Of a stretch of DNA of 64,000 bases, positions 32,627 through 42,275 are shown piece by piece. Origin of the DNA: Dyella ginsengisoli LA-4 (lineage in GTDB: Bacteria; Pseudomonadota; Gammaproteobacteria; Xanthomonadales; Rhodanobacteraceae). The translations under genes and the position numbers were made by a program. Below the pieces are notes generated by a model, which was given only the letters and a program-made list of their open reading frames with translations, ran no database searches and was not told where the DNA came from. The stretch is from assembly GCF_000334915.1 (NCBI RefSeq), contig NZ_AMSF01000010.1:86305-150304 (forward strand), in the 5' to 3' direction. Within the stretch, counting starts at the first letter, position 1. Every line of letters begins with the position of its first letter.

Positions 32627-32950
32627 ATGCGCTACCTCGCCCTGCTGCTGCTCGCGCCCTGGCTCGCCGTACTCGGCTGGGCCTATTTCGCCTACCCGAA
32701 AAGCCTGCCGCGTACCGTGGGGCGGCGTGCGTTCGACCTGACCGCGCTGCTCGCGGCCGCGGTCGCCACGGTCGGTGCGGCCGTGCTCGGCTACGAGGCG
32801 GTTGAACTGCCCCACGTCGACCAGTTCGGCCGGGCCAGCGGAGCGATCTGGCAGCAGGTGTTGCCGGCGCTGTACGGCTACGGCGCCTGCGTGGCGGTCC
32901 TGCTGCTGGCGCTGGGACTGCGCTGGCTGGTGTGGGGGCGGCGTCGCTGA
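32627..32950 (+). CDS. Small inner-membrane protein (107 aa)
   Basis: 107 residues with three hydrophobic helices (YLALLLLAPWLAVLGWAYFA; LTALLAAAVATVGAAVLGYE; YGACVAVLLLALGLRWLVWG) and a basic C-terminus. No family recognised. It starts 7 bases after the trpS stop, so it is probably in the same transcript. Confidence 0.7.
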   Translation: MRYLALLLLAPWLAVLGWAYFAYPKSLPRTVGRRAFDLTALLAAAVATVGAAVLGYEAVELPHVDQFGRASGAIWQQVLPALYGYGACVAVLLLALGLRWLVWGRRR

Positions 32951-33082
32951 CGCACGCAAACGGTGCCGGCTGCGGCATGATCGGCTGCATCGGGCTGGCC
33001 CGTTCCGGAGAGTCCCCTTGTCGTCCCTCGCTTTCACCATCGTCGCCCGCCGTATCGCCGGCCGCCGTCGGAGCGTGACGCG

Positions 33083-34312
33083 GTGAACGGGTGGGTCGGC
33101 CTGGCGGTGGCGCTCGGCATCGGCCTGCTGATGGGCGCCGAGCGTGAGCGCCGCAAGGGCGTGGGCACCCAACGGGCGGTGGCCGGCATCCGCACCTTCG
33201 CGGTGGTGGCCGTGCTGGGCGCGGTATGCGCCAGCGTGGACCTGCGCCTGCTGGTCGCGGCGCTGCTCGCGCTCACCGGGCTGCTGGCGGTCGCCTATGC
33301 GCGCGACCGCAGCGAGGATCCCGGGCTGACCACGGAAACCGCACTGATCGCCTGCCTGGTGCTGGGCGGCATGGCGGTGGAACACCCGGCGCTGGCTGCC
33401 GCCACCGGCGTGGCGGTCACCGGGCTGTTGGCATCGCGCGACTGGCTGCACCGTTTCGTCAGCGGTGTGCTGACCACTGCCGAACTCAACAATCTGCTGG
33501 TGCTCGCTGCCGCCACCCTGATGGTGCTGCCGCTGATTCCGGATCGCGCGATGGGGCCGTTCGGCGCGATCCAGCCGCACACGATCTGGATCATCGTGAT
33601 CCTGGTGATGGCGATCGGTGCCGCGGCACACGTGCTGCTGCGCTGGCTGGGCAGCGGTCTCGCGCTGCCGCTGGCAGGTCTGCTGTCAGGCTTCGTCTCC
33701 AGTGCCGCCACCATCGGCGTGATGGGAGCACGCGCCCGCAGCCTGCCGGACCAGCGGCCGCGCGCGGTTGCCGCCGCCGTGTTGTCCACCGTGGCGACCT
33801 TCATCCAGATGTCGGTGATCCTGGCGGTGGCGGATGTGCATGTGCTGCAGCGGCTGGCCGTCCCGTTGCTCGCTGGCGGCCTGGCGGCCGCGCTGGTGGC
33901 CGTCATCGTCCTCTGGCGGACCCGTCATGCCGACGATGGCCGGGCGATCGAGGCCGGGGCCGCGGCCTTCAGCCTGAAGGGTGCGCTGATCCTCGGTGCG
34001 ACCATCGCCGCGGTGCAACTGGTGGCCGCAGCGCTGCGCGCATGGCTGGGCGATGGAGGGCTGCTGCTCACCGCGGCGGTCGCCGGGCTGGCCGATACCC
34101 ACGCTCCGGCTGCAAGCTTCGCCACGCTGTCTGCCCAGGGCAGCATCGCACCGGCGCAGGCGGTGGCACCGATCGTCGTGGCGCTGACCACCAACACCGT
34201 CTCCAAGGCCGTGATCGCCGCCGCCGCCGGCGGCCGGACGTTCGCCCGCCCGGTGATCGCTGGCCTCGCGGTGGTGCTGCTGGCGACCTGGGCCGGTTTG
34301 CTGCTCGCCTGA
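33083..34312 (+). CDS. MgtC/SapB-type membrane protein with DUF4010
   Basis: 409 residues, GTG start. The N-terminal MgtC-like domain begins GLAVALGIGLLMGAERERRK with the conserved ER-E-R motif after the first helix and GIRTFAVVAVLGA. The C-terminal half is the DUF4010 part with several helices and GLSGF-like loops (LSGFVSSAATIGVMGARAR). About 12 membrane helices in all. MgtC proteins are linked to magnesium limitation and envelope homeostasis, but the DUF4010 branch is uncharacterised. Confidence 0.85.
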   Translation: MNGWVGLAVALGIGLLMGAERERRKGVGTQRAVAGIRTFAVVAVLGAVCASVDLRLLVAALLALTGLLAVAYARDRSEDPGLTTETALIACLVLGGMAVEHPALAAATGVAVTGLLASRDWLHRFVSGVLTTAELNNLLVLAAATLMVLPLIPDRAMGPFGAIQPHTIWIIVILVMAIGAAAHVLLRWLGSGLALPLAGLLSGFVSSAATIGVMGARARSLPDQRPRAVAAAVLSTVATFIQMSVILAVADVHVLQRLAVPLLAGGLAAALVAVIVLWRTRHADDGRAIEAGAAAFSLKGALILGATIAAVQLVAAALRAWLGDGGLLLTAAVAGLADTHAPAASFATLSAQGSIAPAQAVAPIVVALTTNTVSKAVIAAAAGGRTFARPVIAGLAVVLLATWAGLLLA

Positions 34313-34404
34313 TCGCGGTCAGGTGCTTGCGGCGCTGCGCCCCATCGAACTCCGTGCGCGCGGCCGCTAACGTGGGCGGCTGATCGAACGCGGTATTCCC
34401 CCTC

Positions 34405-34809
34405 ATGACCGACAGTTACGACGACCTGCAGGCGAGCTACGGGCGCTGCCTGCGCAAGGGCCACTTCATCGAGCGCTTCTACACGCTGTTCATGGGCAGC
34501 CACCCGGACATTCCGCCGCTGTTCGCGAACACCGATTTCAGCAAGCAGAACATGGCGCTGCGGCGAGGCATCAGCTCGGCGATCGTGCACGCGGCCGGCA
34601 GCCGGCTGGCCGAACGGACGATGGCAGGGATGGCCGACGTACACGGCTCGCGCGGCCGCGCGCCGGTGCCGCCGGCGCTCTATCCATACTGGGTCGACAG
34701 CCTGATCGCCGCAGTGGCGGAGTTCGATCCGGAGTACACGCCCCAGCTTGGCCAGCGCTGGCGCCAGGCGATGGACGCCACCACGGCGTTCTTTGTCAGC
34801 CGCTACTGA
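34405..34809 (+). CDS. Globin-family protein
   Basis: 134 residues with a single globin fold: helices ASYGRCLRKGHFIERFYTLF and MALRRGISSAIVHAA, and a probable proximal heme ligand H80 in ADVHGSRG, followed by the YWVDSLIAAVAEFD helix. It lacks a reductase domain. Likely binds oxygen or NO, or acts as a sensor. Monocistronic; the next gene begins 60 bases downstream. Confidence 0.85.
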   Translation: MTDSYDDLQASYGRCLRKGHFIERFYTLFMGSHPDIPPLFANTDFSKQNMALRRGISSAIVHAAGSRLAERTMAGMADVHGSRGRAPVPPALYPYWVDSLIAAVAEFDPEYTPQLGQRWRQAMDATTAFFVSRY

Positions 34810-34869
34810 GCGGCATTCCGGCGGACGACGGGCTCGGCGCCCGTCGCCCGTCGTGCGAACATCGCGGTC

Positions 34870-35394
34870 ATGACCGCGCTTCGCTATCTCCAGGGCTACC
34901 CCGACCACCTGCAGGACCAGGTGCGCACGGCGCTGGCCGCCGGCCGGCTCGGCCGCTGGCTGGCCGAACGCTATCCCGAGCGCCACGACGTGCAGAGCGA
35001 CAAGGCGCTGTACGCCTACACCATGGCGCTCAAGCAGTCCCATCTGCGCAACGCGCCGGGCATCGACAAGGTGCTCTACGACGCCAAGCTCGACGTGGTG
35101 AAGAACGCGCTCGGCCTGCACACCGCGATCTCGCGCGTGCACGGCGGCCGGCTGAAGGCGAAGAAGGAGATCCGCGTCGCCTCGGTGTTTCGCCAGGCAC
35201 CGGCCGCGTTCCTTGAAACCATCGTGGTGCACGAGCTGGCGCACCTGAAGGAGCTGGACCACAACAAGGCGTTCTACCAGCTGTGCGAACACATGCTGCC
35301 GGACTACCACCAGCGCGAGTTCGACCTGCGCGTGTACCTCACCTGGCGCGACCTGGCGCCGCCGGTCGATGCCACCGGCGAAGAAAAGGAATGA
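34870..35394 (+). CDS. YgjP/DUF45-type metallopeptidase-like protein
   Basis: 174 residues. Zinc motif HELAH (121-125) with a third histidine H131 (ELDHNKAFY) matches the YgjP-like (DUF45, M48-related) family, some members of which are reported to act on nucleotides (UTP pyrophosphatase) rather than proteins. Its stop overlaps an ATG (ATGA) of the following gene, indicating translational coupling. Confidence 0.85.
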   Translation: MTALRYLQGYPDHLQDQVRTALAAGRLGRWLAERYPERHDVQSDKALYAYTMALKQSHLRNAPGIDKVLYDAKLDVVKNALGLHTAISRVHGGRLKAKKEIRVASVFRQAPAAFLETIVVHELAHLKELDHNKAFYQLCEHMLPDYHQREFDLRVYLTWRDLAPPVDATGEEKE

Positions 35395-35396
35395 CG

Positions 35397-36035
35397 ATGG
35401 ATGACGCGGCCCTGCAGGGCACCCTGCGCCGATTGTTCGAACGCCACGGGGTGGAACTGGAGCCGGACGAGGACGGCTGGCTGCTCACCGACGGCGACTT
35501 TCCCGCGATCCGTGCGCACTGGCGTCCCGGCACGGGCGCGGACCCCGGCCGGCTTGACGTCGATGTGGTGGTGGACGAGGAGCGCTGCCTGGAAGACAGC
35601 TTTGCCGGCGCCGACGCACGCGAAGCGCTGGCGGCGTTCGAGCAGTCGAGTTTCCACCTGCTGCTGGCCGCTTGCTGGTATCTCACCGACGACCGGCGCA
35701 TGCGCATCGCCGCATGGGACATCGGCGTGCGCACCTGGGACGTGTTCGTCGGGCCGCTGGTGATGCGGCCGCCCGCCAGCGAGCCGTTGCCCACGCCGGC
35801 CGACGCCGCGCTGGCCCTGCAGCAGGCGGTGGCTCAGCTCCCGCTGGCCCCGCAACTGCACTGGATCCACCTGTTGCATCGCCGAACGGGCGACGGCGCC
35901 GTGACCCGCGAGGCGCTGCTCGACGGGGAGCCGTGGCCCGCCGGCACGGCGATGCTGGAGGCCGGCGCGTGGCCGGAACTGTCGCCGGACACCGCGGCGC
36001 GGCAACTGGTGCTGCTGGACGTGCGCGACTACTGA
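35397..36035 (+). CDS. DUF6348-like hypothetical protein
   Basis: 212 residues, acidic and soluble, with no catalytic motif. Blocks such as AWDIGVRTWDVFVGPLVM and WYLTDDRRMRI resemble the DUF6348 family; that label is a pattern recognition of moderate certainty. The ATG at 35397 has AAGGA 6 bases upstream; the ATG at 35391 overlaps the previous stop but has no spacing for a ribosome site. Last gene before a REP hairpin. Confidence 0.65.
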   Translation: MDDAALQGTLRRLFERHGVELEPDEDGWLLTDGDFPAIRAHWRPGTGADPGRLDVDVVVDEERCLEDSFAGADAREALAAFEQSSFHLLLAACWYLTDDRRMRIAAWDIGVRTWDVFVGPLVMRPPASEPLPTPADAALALQQAVAQLPLAPQLHWIHLLHRRTGDGAVTREALLDGEPWPAGTAMLEAGAWPELSPDTAARQLVLLDVRDY

Positions 36036-36048
36036 ACACGCCTAGCTG

Positions 36049-36129
36049 GTAGGAGCCCGCTCGCGGGCGATGCTCCTGCTCCTGATGCACGTCGAGGCCG
36101 AAGAGCATCGCCCGCGAGCGGGCTCCTAC
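36049..36129. repeat. REP-type inverted repeat doublet
   Basis: Two perfect 26-base arms (36049-36074 and 36104-36129) beginning GTAGGAGCCCGCTCGCGGGC are separated by 29 bases. The same design recurs at 62965-63050. It is the GTAGGAGCCCGC class of REP elements common in Pseudomonas and Xanthomonadales, usually spread by RAYT transposases; no RAYT gene is in this window. Confidence 0.9.
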
Positions 36130-36145
36130 GGATAGACGGGCAGCC

Positions 36146-36187
36146 CAAAAAAAGCCCGGGAGGCTCGCGCCTTCCGGGCTTTTCATT
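36146..36187 (-). terminator. Terminator of the 2-oxoacid dehydrogenase operon
   Basis: A GC-rich stem (AAGCCCGG...CCGGGCTT, with one mismatch and an inner AGG/CCT) has T-runs on both sides. It ends the minus-strand operon and probably also the plus-strand DUF6348 transcript. Confidence 0.8.
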
Positions 36188-36203
36188 TCACTGGCCGGCT
36201 GAA

Positions 36204-37553
36204 TCAGTTCGGCAGCGCCATATCGTCCAGCAGCGCCTTGAGGAAGCGCGCGGCTTCGCCGCCGGTGGCGGCGCGATGGTCGAAGGTGAGGCTGATCGGC
36301 ATGCGGCGGTGCACTTCGATGCCGCCGATCACCGCCACCACGTCGTGGCTGAGCTTGCCCGCGCCAATGATCGCCACGGTCGGCGGCACCACCACCGGGG
36401 TGGCGTAGCGGCCGGCGAACATGCCGAAGTTCGACAGGCTGATGGTGTAGCCGGACAGCTCGGTCGACGGGATCGAGCGGTCTTCCACCTGGGTGCGCAG
36501 ACGCTTGATCGCCGCGCGCACGCCGGTGCCGTCGAGCATGTCGGCGTTGCGCAGGGCCGGCACGAACAGGCCGTCGTCGGTATCCACGGCGATGCCGATG
36601 TCCACGTGCGGATGCAGGGTGCGGGTCAGGTTCTTGCCGTCGAACCAGGCGTTCAGCGCCGGCACCGCCTTGCAGGCGGCGACGATCGCGCGCACCAGGC
36701 GGGCGGTGATGTCCTGCTTGCCGATCCAGGCGTGCAGGTCGGCGTCGTCGACCAGGGTGGTCGGCACCACGTTGGCGTGGGCCTCGGCCATCACCCGCGC
36801 CATGTTCCGGCGCACGCCCTTGAGCTGCTCCGGCTGGCCGCTGGCGGTCTGCGAGGGCGGGGCGGTACGCACCGGCTTGCCGGCCAGCGAGACCGCGGTG
36901 CGCGAGGGCGCCGGGCCCGGCTCGGGCAGCTGCGGGGCCAGGTGGCGACCGGCCGACTCCGGCACGGCACGCGCCGGTGCGGCGCCGAGCGGGGCGCTGC
37001 CGTCGGCGGCGGCCTGCTTGACGTCCTGAAGGGTGACCACGCCGCCGGCGCCGCTGGGGCGCACGCGGGTCAGGTCGACCTTGAGCTTCTTCGCCAGCGC
37101 GCGCACGGCCGGCACCGCCTTCACGCCGCCGACGTCGGCGGCCTGCTCGACGTGCACGGTGTTGCCGCTGACCATGGCGCCGACCACGGTGCCCTCGTCC
37201 TCGCGGTCCGCGGTGGCGGCCGGGGCGGGAGCCGGCGCGGGGGCGGCTTTCTTCGCCGGCGCGTGGTGGTGGCCGGTCGGCTCGGCCTCGGCGCGCTGCT
37301 TGGCGTTCGGGTCGGGCTCGAAGTCGGCCAGCGCAGCGCCGGTCTCGATGATGTCGCCGGCGGCGCCGTGCAGTTTGGCTACCTTGCCGGTGTACGGCGA
37401 GGGCACGTCGACCACCGCCTTGGCGGTCTCCATCGACACCAGCGGGGCGTCGAGCTTGACGGTGTCGCCTTCCTTCACGTGCCACTCGACGATGGTGGCG
37501 TCGGGCAGGCCTTCGCCGAGGTCGGGCAGGTGGAATGTCTTGATGTCAGCCAT
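36204..37553 (-). CDS. 2-oxoacid dehydrogenase E2 (dihydrolipoamide acyltransferase)
   Basis: 449 residues. Lipoyl domain with the modified lysine K45 (SMETAKAVVD), an Ala/Pro/His-rich swinging linker (80-115), the E3/E1-binding domain (147-178, VPAVRALAKKLKVDLTRVRP) and the catalytic domain ending in FDHRAATGGEAARFL, where H426 is present but the usual Asp of the HRxxDG motif is Thr430. That form is common in branched-chain-type E2 of this group. It transfers acyl groups to CoA. It is downstream of E1-beta by 22 bases. Confidence 0.92.
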   Translation of the reverse strand: MADIKTFHLPDLGEGLPDATIVEWHVKEGDTVKLDAPLVSMETAKAVVDVPSPYTGKVAKLHGAAGDIIETGAALADFEPDPNAKQRAEAEPTGHHHAPAKKAAPAPAPAPAATADREDEGTVVGAMVSGNTVHVEQAADVGGVKAVPAVRALAKKLKVDLTRVRPSGAGGVVTLQDVKQAAADGSAPLGAAPARAVPESAGRHLAPQLPEPGPAPSRTAVSLAGKPVRTAPPSQTASGQPEQLKGVRRNMARVMAEAHANVVPTTLVDDADLHAWIGKQDITARLVRAIVAACKAVPALNAWFDGKNLTRTLHPHVDIGIAVDTDDGLFVPALRNADMLDGTGVRAAIKRLRTQVEDRSIPSTELSGYTISLSNFGMFAGRYATPVVVPPTVAIIGAGKLSHDVVAVIGGIEVHRRMPISLTFDHRAATGGEAARFLKALLDDMALPN

Positions 37554-37575
37554 GGGGGTTCGATCCGTTGAGGGG

Positions 37576-38556
37576 TTAGCTGGCAGCCAGCGTGCGCAGG
37601 GCGGCGTCGACGATGCGCGCGGTGCTCGGCATCTGCTTCATTTCCAGGCGGTACAGCGGCGTGTGGATGTCGTAGCCGGTGACGCGCTCGACCGGGGCGA
37701 GCAGCTCGTACAGGCACTCCTCGGCCACGCGCGCGGCGATCTCGGCGCCGAAGCCGGCGGTCTTCGGGGCCTCGTGCACGATCACGCAGCGGCCGGTCTT
37801 GCTGACCGACTCGGCGATGGTGTCGAAGTCCAGCGGGGTCAGCGTGGCGACGTCGATCACCTCGGCGCTGATGCCCTGTTCGGCCAGCTCATCGGCGGCC
37901 TCCAGGCATTCCTTTACCGGCGCTCCCCAGGTCACCAGGGTCACGTCGGTGCCGTCGCGCAGCACGAAGCACACGTCCAGCGGCAGCGCCTCGCCGTCGT
38001 CCGGCACCTCTTCCTTGTACTGGCGGTAGATGCGCTTGGGCTCGAAGAACATCACCGGATCCGGATCGCGGATCGCCGCCAGCAGCAGGCCGTAGGCGCG
38101 CGCCGGGGAGGAGGGCATCACCACGCGCAGGCCGGGGATGTTGGTGAACAGGTGCTCGTTCGCCTCGGAGTGGTGCTCGGGGGCATGGATGCCGCCGCCC
38201 CAGGGGGCGCGGAACACGGCCGGCACGGTCAGGCGGCCGCGGGTGCGGTTGCGCATGCGTGCGGCGTGGCAGGCGATCTGCTCCATCATCGGGTAGATGA
38301 AGCCCTCGAACTGCGCCTCGGCGACCGGCTTCATGCCCTGCACCGCCATGCCGACGGTGACGCCGGCGATGGTGGTCTCGTCCAGCGGCGTGTCGAGCAC
38401 GCGCAGCTCGCCGAACTTCTGCTGCAGGCCCTGGGTGGCGCGGAACACGCCGCCGTTGACGCCGACGTCCTCGCCCAGCACCACGACCGAGTCGTCGTGG
38501 GCCATCTCGTAGGCGAGCGCCTGCGTGACTGCTTCGATAAGGGTGATCTGTGCCAT
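37576..38556 (-). CDS. 2-oxoacid dehydrogenase E1 component, beta subunit
   Basis: 326 residues of the transketolase-like pyrimidine/C-terminal domain pair. Motifs: VVLGEDVGVNGGVFRATQGL (TPP activation Glu), LDETTIAGVTVGMA, GGGIHAPEHHSE and VLRDGTDVTLVTWGAPVKEC. It pairs with the alpha subunit encoded 3 bases upstream (its start at 38556 lies just past the alpha stop). Either branched-chain 2-oxoacid or pyruvate dehydrogenase; sequence by eye does not decide. Confidence 0.92.
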   Translation of the reverse strand: MAQITLIEAVTQALAYEMAHDDSVVVLGEDVGVNGGVFRATQGLQQKFGELRVLDTPLDETTIAGVTVGMAVQGMKPVAEAQFEGFIYPMMEQIACHAARMRNRTRGRLTVPAVFRAPWGGGIHAPEHHSEANEHLFTNIPGLRVVMPSSPARAYGLLLAAIRDPDPVMFFEPKRIYRQYKEEVPDDGEALPLDVCFVLRDGTDVTLVTWGAPVKECLEAADELAEQGISAEVIDVATLTPLDFDTIAESVSKTGRCVIVHEAPKTAGFGAEIAARVAEECLYELLAPVERVTGYDIHTPLYRLEMKQMPSTARIVDAALRTLAAS

Positions 38557-38559
38557 GAC

Positions 38560-39645
38560 TTAGTGCGCCTTGTTTTCGAGCGAGAGCGCGAATTCGCGCT
38601 GCTTTTCCAGGTCGGCCGGGATTTCGGCGTAGGTGTAGTCGAACATCGCCGTGATCGGCTGGGTCTTGGTCTCGAGGTAGGCGTTGACCTCGTTGTCCAT
38701 CCAGTCGTCACACTCGGCCTTCCAGGCTTCTTCCTTGGCGTCGTCCCACACGCCCTTGGCCACCAGCCAGTTGCGCAGGCGCTTCATCGGCTCCTTTGCC
38801 CAGCCTTCCTTCACTTCTTCCTCGCCGCGGTAGCGACGGGCGTCGTCGGCGGTGGTGTGGTCGCCGAGGCGGTAGGTGACCGCTTCGATCACGCTGCCGC
38901 CCTGGCCGTTGCGGGCGCGCTCGAGCGCGTCTTCCATCGCCTTGCGCACCGCGATGATGTCGTTGCCGTCGACCTGGATGCAGTACAGGCCCGCAGCGAT
39001 GCCCTTCTGCGCCAGGGTCGGCGCGCCGGACTGGATCTTGCGCGGCACCGAGATCGCCCACTGGTTGTTGACGATCACCGCGACCATCGGCAGGTTCTGC
39101 GCGCCGGCGATGTTGATCGCCCCGTAGAAGTCGCCCTTGGACGAGCCGCCGTCGCCGATGGTGCACACCGCCACGCGCTTCTCGCCGCGGATCTTGAACG
39201 CCAGTGCGGAGCCGGCCGCATGCAGGCACTGCGTGGCGATCGGCACCGACCAGGCGAAATCGTGGCGGGCCGGCTCGTTCTGGTAGTCGTTGCCGCGCTC
39301 GTCGCCGCCCCAGTACATGTAGACCTCGCGCGGCTGCACGCCGCGGTACAGCTGCGCGCCGTATTCGCGGTAGCTCGGTGCGTAGACGTCTTCCGGCTTC
39401 ATCGCCGAACCGATGCCGACATGCGCGGCCTCGTGGCCCAGGCAGCTGGCGTAGGTGCCGAGCTTGCCGGTGCGCTGGAGCGCGATCGACTTGGCGTCGA
39501 ACACGCGGGTCGACATCATCAGCTTGTACAGCTTGACCATGTACTCGAGGTCCTGCGTGAATGCAGGGAGGTCGTCACGCACCTCCTTGCCCTCGGCATC
39601 GAGGTACTGCAGGTATTCGATCTCAAACTTGGCGGCAATCGACAC
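38560..39645 (-). CDS. 2-oxoacid dehydrogenase E1 component, alpha subunit
   Basis: 361 residues from GTG 39645, with GGAG 8 bases upstream; ATGs further upstream give a long basic leader unlike the family. The TPP-binding motif GDG(164-166)...NN(193-194) and the GHEAAHVGIG and SYREYGAQLYRG loops are present. With E1-beta and E2 it forms the dehydrogenase complex that decarboxylates a 2-oxoacid; no E3 gene is in the window. First gene of the operon; the promoter lies in the gap shared with the divergent kynA. Confidence 0.92.
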   Translation of the reverse strand: MSIAAKFEIEYLQYLDAEGKEVRDDLPAFTQDLEYMVKLYKLMMSTRVFDAKSIALQRTGKLGTYASCLGHEAAHVGIGSAMKPEDVYAPSYREYGAQLYRGVQPREVYMYWGGDERGNDYQNEPARHDFAWSVPIATQCLHAAGSALAFKIRGEKRVAVCTIGDGGSSKGDFYGAINIAGAQNLPMVAVIVNNQWAISVPRKIQSGAPTLAQKGIAAGLYCIQVDGNDIIAVRKAMEDALERARNGQGGSVIEAVTYRLGDHTTADDARRYRGEEEVKEGWAKEPMKRLRNWLVAKGVWDDAKEEAWKAECDDWMDNEVNAYLETKTQPITAMFDYTYAEIPADLEKQREFALSLENKAH

Positions 39646-39856
39646 GAGTCGCTCCGAAGGTGGGAAAAGGGGAGGCGCAAAGGCCGCTGGGGGTGCGCCG
39701 GGAGAACTCCCGCTGGCGCACAAAACTCCCATAAAATCCTGCAATTGATAGCAGGCCGGGCGGTTTCGTCGCAAGGCACGGCGCAGCATGCGCGGCGGTA
39801 CGGGGCGAGGTCCGGATGGCGCTACCATGCGGGTTTTGACGGGGAATGACGCCGAC

Positions 39857-40714
39857 ATGACGGACAACCGCCGCGACCTGGAAGCGGGCATCGAAACCGA
39901 CCTGCAAGGGCGGCTGACCTACGGCGGCTACCTGCGGCTGGACGTGCTGCTGTCGGCCCAGCAACCGCGCAGCGAGCCGCCGCACCACGACGAAATGCTG
40001 TTCATCGTGCAGCACCAGGTGAGCGAGTTGTGGATGAAGCTGGTGATCCACGAGCTGGCCGCGGCGATGGATTTCCTGCGCCGCGACCAGGTCTGGCAGA
40101 CGCGCAAGGTGCTGGCGCGCTGCAAGTCGGTGCTGCGCCAGCTGATCGAGCAATGGGCGGTGCTGGAGACGATGACGCCGTCCGAGTACCTGGAGTTCCG
40201 CGAGACACTGGGGCCGTCGTCCGGGTTCCAGTCGCTGCAGTACCGGCTGATGGAGTTCCTGCTGGGCAACAAGAATGCCGACATGCTGAAGGTGTTCGAC
40301 CACGACCCGGCCGGCCAGGCTCGGCTGCGCGCGGTGCTGGAGGCGCCCAGCCTGTACGACGAGTTCCTGCGCTATCTCGCGCGTTTCGGTCATGCGGTGC
40401 CGGCGCGGCATCTGGAGCGCGACTGGCGCGAACCGCATGTGGCCGACGCCGAGCTGCTGCCGGTGTTCGAGCGCATCTACGGCGACACCGACCGTTACTG
40501 GCGCGAGTACTCGCTGTGCGAGGACTTCGTCGATCTGGAGACCCAGTTCCAGCTGTGGCGGTTCCGCCACATGCGCACGGTGCAGCGGATCATCGGCTTC
40601 CGTCGCGGTACCGGCGGCTCCTCCGGCGTGGCGTTCCTGAAGCGGGCGCTGGAGCTGGAGTTTTTTCCCGAGCTGTTCGAGGTGCGCACGACCCTGCAAC
40701 CGCACGGCGGCTGA
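39857..40714 (+). CDS. kynA: Tryptophan 2,3-dioxygenase
   Basis: 285-residue heme enzyme opening the indole ring of tryptophan to N-formylkynurenine. H53 ([12 protein letters not shown]) and the proximal heme ligand H238 ([12 protein letters not shown]) are present, as is GTGGSSG that closes the active site. Length matches the Xanthomonas enzyme. The ATG at 39857 is preferred to 39788, which adds a Gly/Arg-rich leader. No other kynurenine-pathway gene is adjacent. Confidence 0.95.
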   Translation: MTDNRRDLEAGIETDLQGRLTYGGYLRLDVLLSAQQPRSEPPHHDEMLFIVQHQVSELWMKLVIHELAAAMDFLRRDQVWQTRKVLARCKSVLRQLIEQWAVLETMTPSEYLEFRETLGPSSGFQSLQYRLMEFLLGNKNADMLKVFDHDPAGQARLRAVLEAPSLYDEFLRYLARFGHAVPARHLERDWREPHVADAELLPVFERIYGDTDRYWREYSLCEDFVDLETQFQLWRFRHMRTVQRIIGFRRGTGGSSGVAFLKRALELEFFPELFEVRTTLQPHGG

Positions 40715-40766
40715 CGCGGCCACCGGGGTCTGGCACGATCCCCTCACTTTCCGGGGCGAGACCACC

Positions 40767-42275
40767 ATGACCGACACGTCCATCGCCGCGCCGAACGCGG
40801 CGCCCGACTTCCCGCAGCTGTTCGGCCACCCGCGTCCGCTGTGGATGCTGTTCATGACCGAGTTCTGGGAGCGCTTCGCGTTCTACAGCGTGAGCTGGGC
40901 GCTGACGCTGTACATCGTGGCGCAGTTCTTTCACGGCGACGCGTCCGGCCAGGCCTGGGCCAGCGGCATCTTTGGCGCCTACACGGCGCTGATCTACGCC
41001 ACGGGCATCTTCGGCGGCTACGTGGCGGACAAGCTGATCGGCTACCAGCGCTCGATCCTAATCGGCGCGGCGGTGATGGCGGCGGGCCTGTTCGCGCTGG
41101 CGGTGCCGACCAAGCCGGTATTCCTGCTCGGGCTGGCGCTGGTGATCGTGGGCGACGGCCTGTTCAAGCCGAACATCTCCTCGATGGTCGGCCAGCTCTA
41201 CGGCAAGGACGATCCGCGTCGTGATCGCGGTTTCACGCTGTTCTACATGGGCATCAATGCCGGCGCCTTCATCGCGCCACTGCTGACCGGCTGGATGGCG
41301 GCGTACTTCACCGACACCGCGCTGGAGCAGAACTACAAGCTGGTGTTCCTCGCCGCGGGTGTCGGCATGGTGCTGAGCTTCGCCTGGTTCTGGTTCGGCC
41401 GGCGCAGCCTGGGCGGCGTGGGCCGACCGGCGGCGGACAAGACCGGGGCCGGCCGCTCGATCGCCGTGATCGCGGGTTCGCTGCTGGCGGTGCCGGTGAT
41501 CTACGGGCTGCTCTCGCAGATCGGCCCGATCGGGCTGCAGTGGATGCTCGGCCTGCTGTTCATCGGCATCTCGGTGCTGCTGCTTGCCGAGGCCGCGCGG
41601 CACGACAAGGTGCAGGTGCATCGGGTGATCGCGATGCTGATCATCTTCGCCTTCAACGTGCTGTTCTGGATGTTCTACTTCCAGCTCGGCACCTCGTTCA
41701 ACTTCCTCGCCGAGAACCTGGTGGACCGCAAGATGTTCGGCGGCTGGACGTTCCCGGTGGGCTGGTTCCAGTCGGTGAGTCCGCTGGCGATCCTTGCGCT
41801 GGCGCCGCCGCTCACGCTGGTGTGGGGCTGGCTGGCCAAGCGCAACAAGGAGCCCTCGATCCCGCGCAAGTTCGGCCTGGGCCTGATCTTCAACGGGCTG
41901 GGCTTCGCCGTGCTGATGTTCGCGTTGTCGCGGCTGCTCGGTCCGGCCGGGTTGATTCCGTTCTGGCCGCTGGCGGCGTGCTACGTGCTGCAGACCACCG
42001 GCGAGCTGTGCCTGTCGCCGATCGGCCTGTCGATGGTGACCAAGCTGGCCCCGCCGCGGCTGGTGGGCGCGGCGATGGGCGGCTGGTTCCTGTCGCTGGC
42101 CGTGGGCGGCAACCTGTCGGGCCTGCTGGCCAGTTCGATCAGTGGCAGCACCGGCATGACTGCCGTGTCCGCGCTGGGTGGCTTCACCTTCGGCTTCTGG
42201 CTGCTGGCCGGTGCCGGCGTGTTCCTGCTGCTGATCTCGCCGTTGATCAATCGCTTGATGCATGGAGTGAAATAG
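40767..42275 (+). CDS. Proton-dependent oligopeptide transporter (POT/PTR), copy 1
   Basis: 502 residues, 14 hydrophobic segments. POT signatures are FWERFAFYSVSWAL (ExxERFxYY-type helix 1), GYVADKLIGYQRSI and LFYMGINAGAFIAPLLTGW. It imports di- and tripeptides with protons. The paralogue at 42528 is very similar across its full length, so this is an old tandem duplication. A repeat copy follows its stop. Confidence 0.92.
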   Translation: MTDTSIAAPNAAPDFPQLFGHPRPLWMLFMTEFWERFAFYSVSWALTLYIVAQFFHGDASGQAWASGIFGAYTALIYATGIFGGYVADKLIGYQRSILIGAAVMAAGLFALAVPTKPVFLLGLALVIVGDGLFKPNISSMVGQLYGKDDPRRDRGFTLFYMGINAGAFIAPLLTGWMAAYFTDTALEQNYKLVFLAAGVGMVLSFAWFWFGRRSLGGVGRPAADKTGAGRSIAVIAGSLLAVPVIYGLLSQIGPIGLQWMLGLLFIGISVLLLAEAARHDKVQVHRVIAMLIIFAFNVLFWMFYFQLGTSFNFLAENLVDRKMFGGWTFPVGWFQSVSPLAILALAPPLTLVWGWLAKRNKEPSIPRKFGLGLIFNGLGFAVLMFALSRLLGPAGLIPFWPLAACYVLQTTGELCLSPIGLSMVTKLAPPRLVGAAMGGWFLSLAVGGNLSGLLASSISGSTGMTAVSALGGFTFGFWLLAGAGVFLLLISPLINRLMHGVK

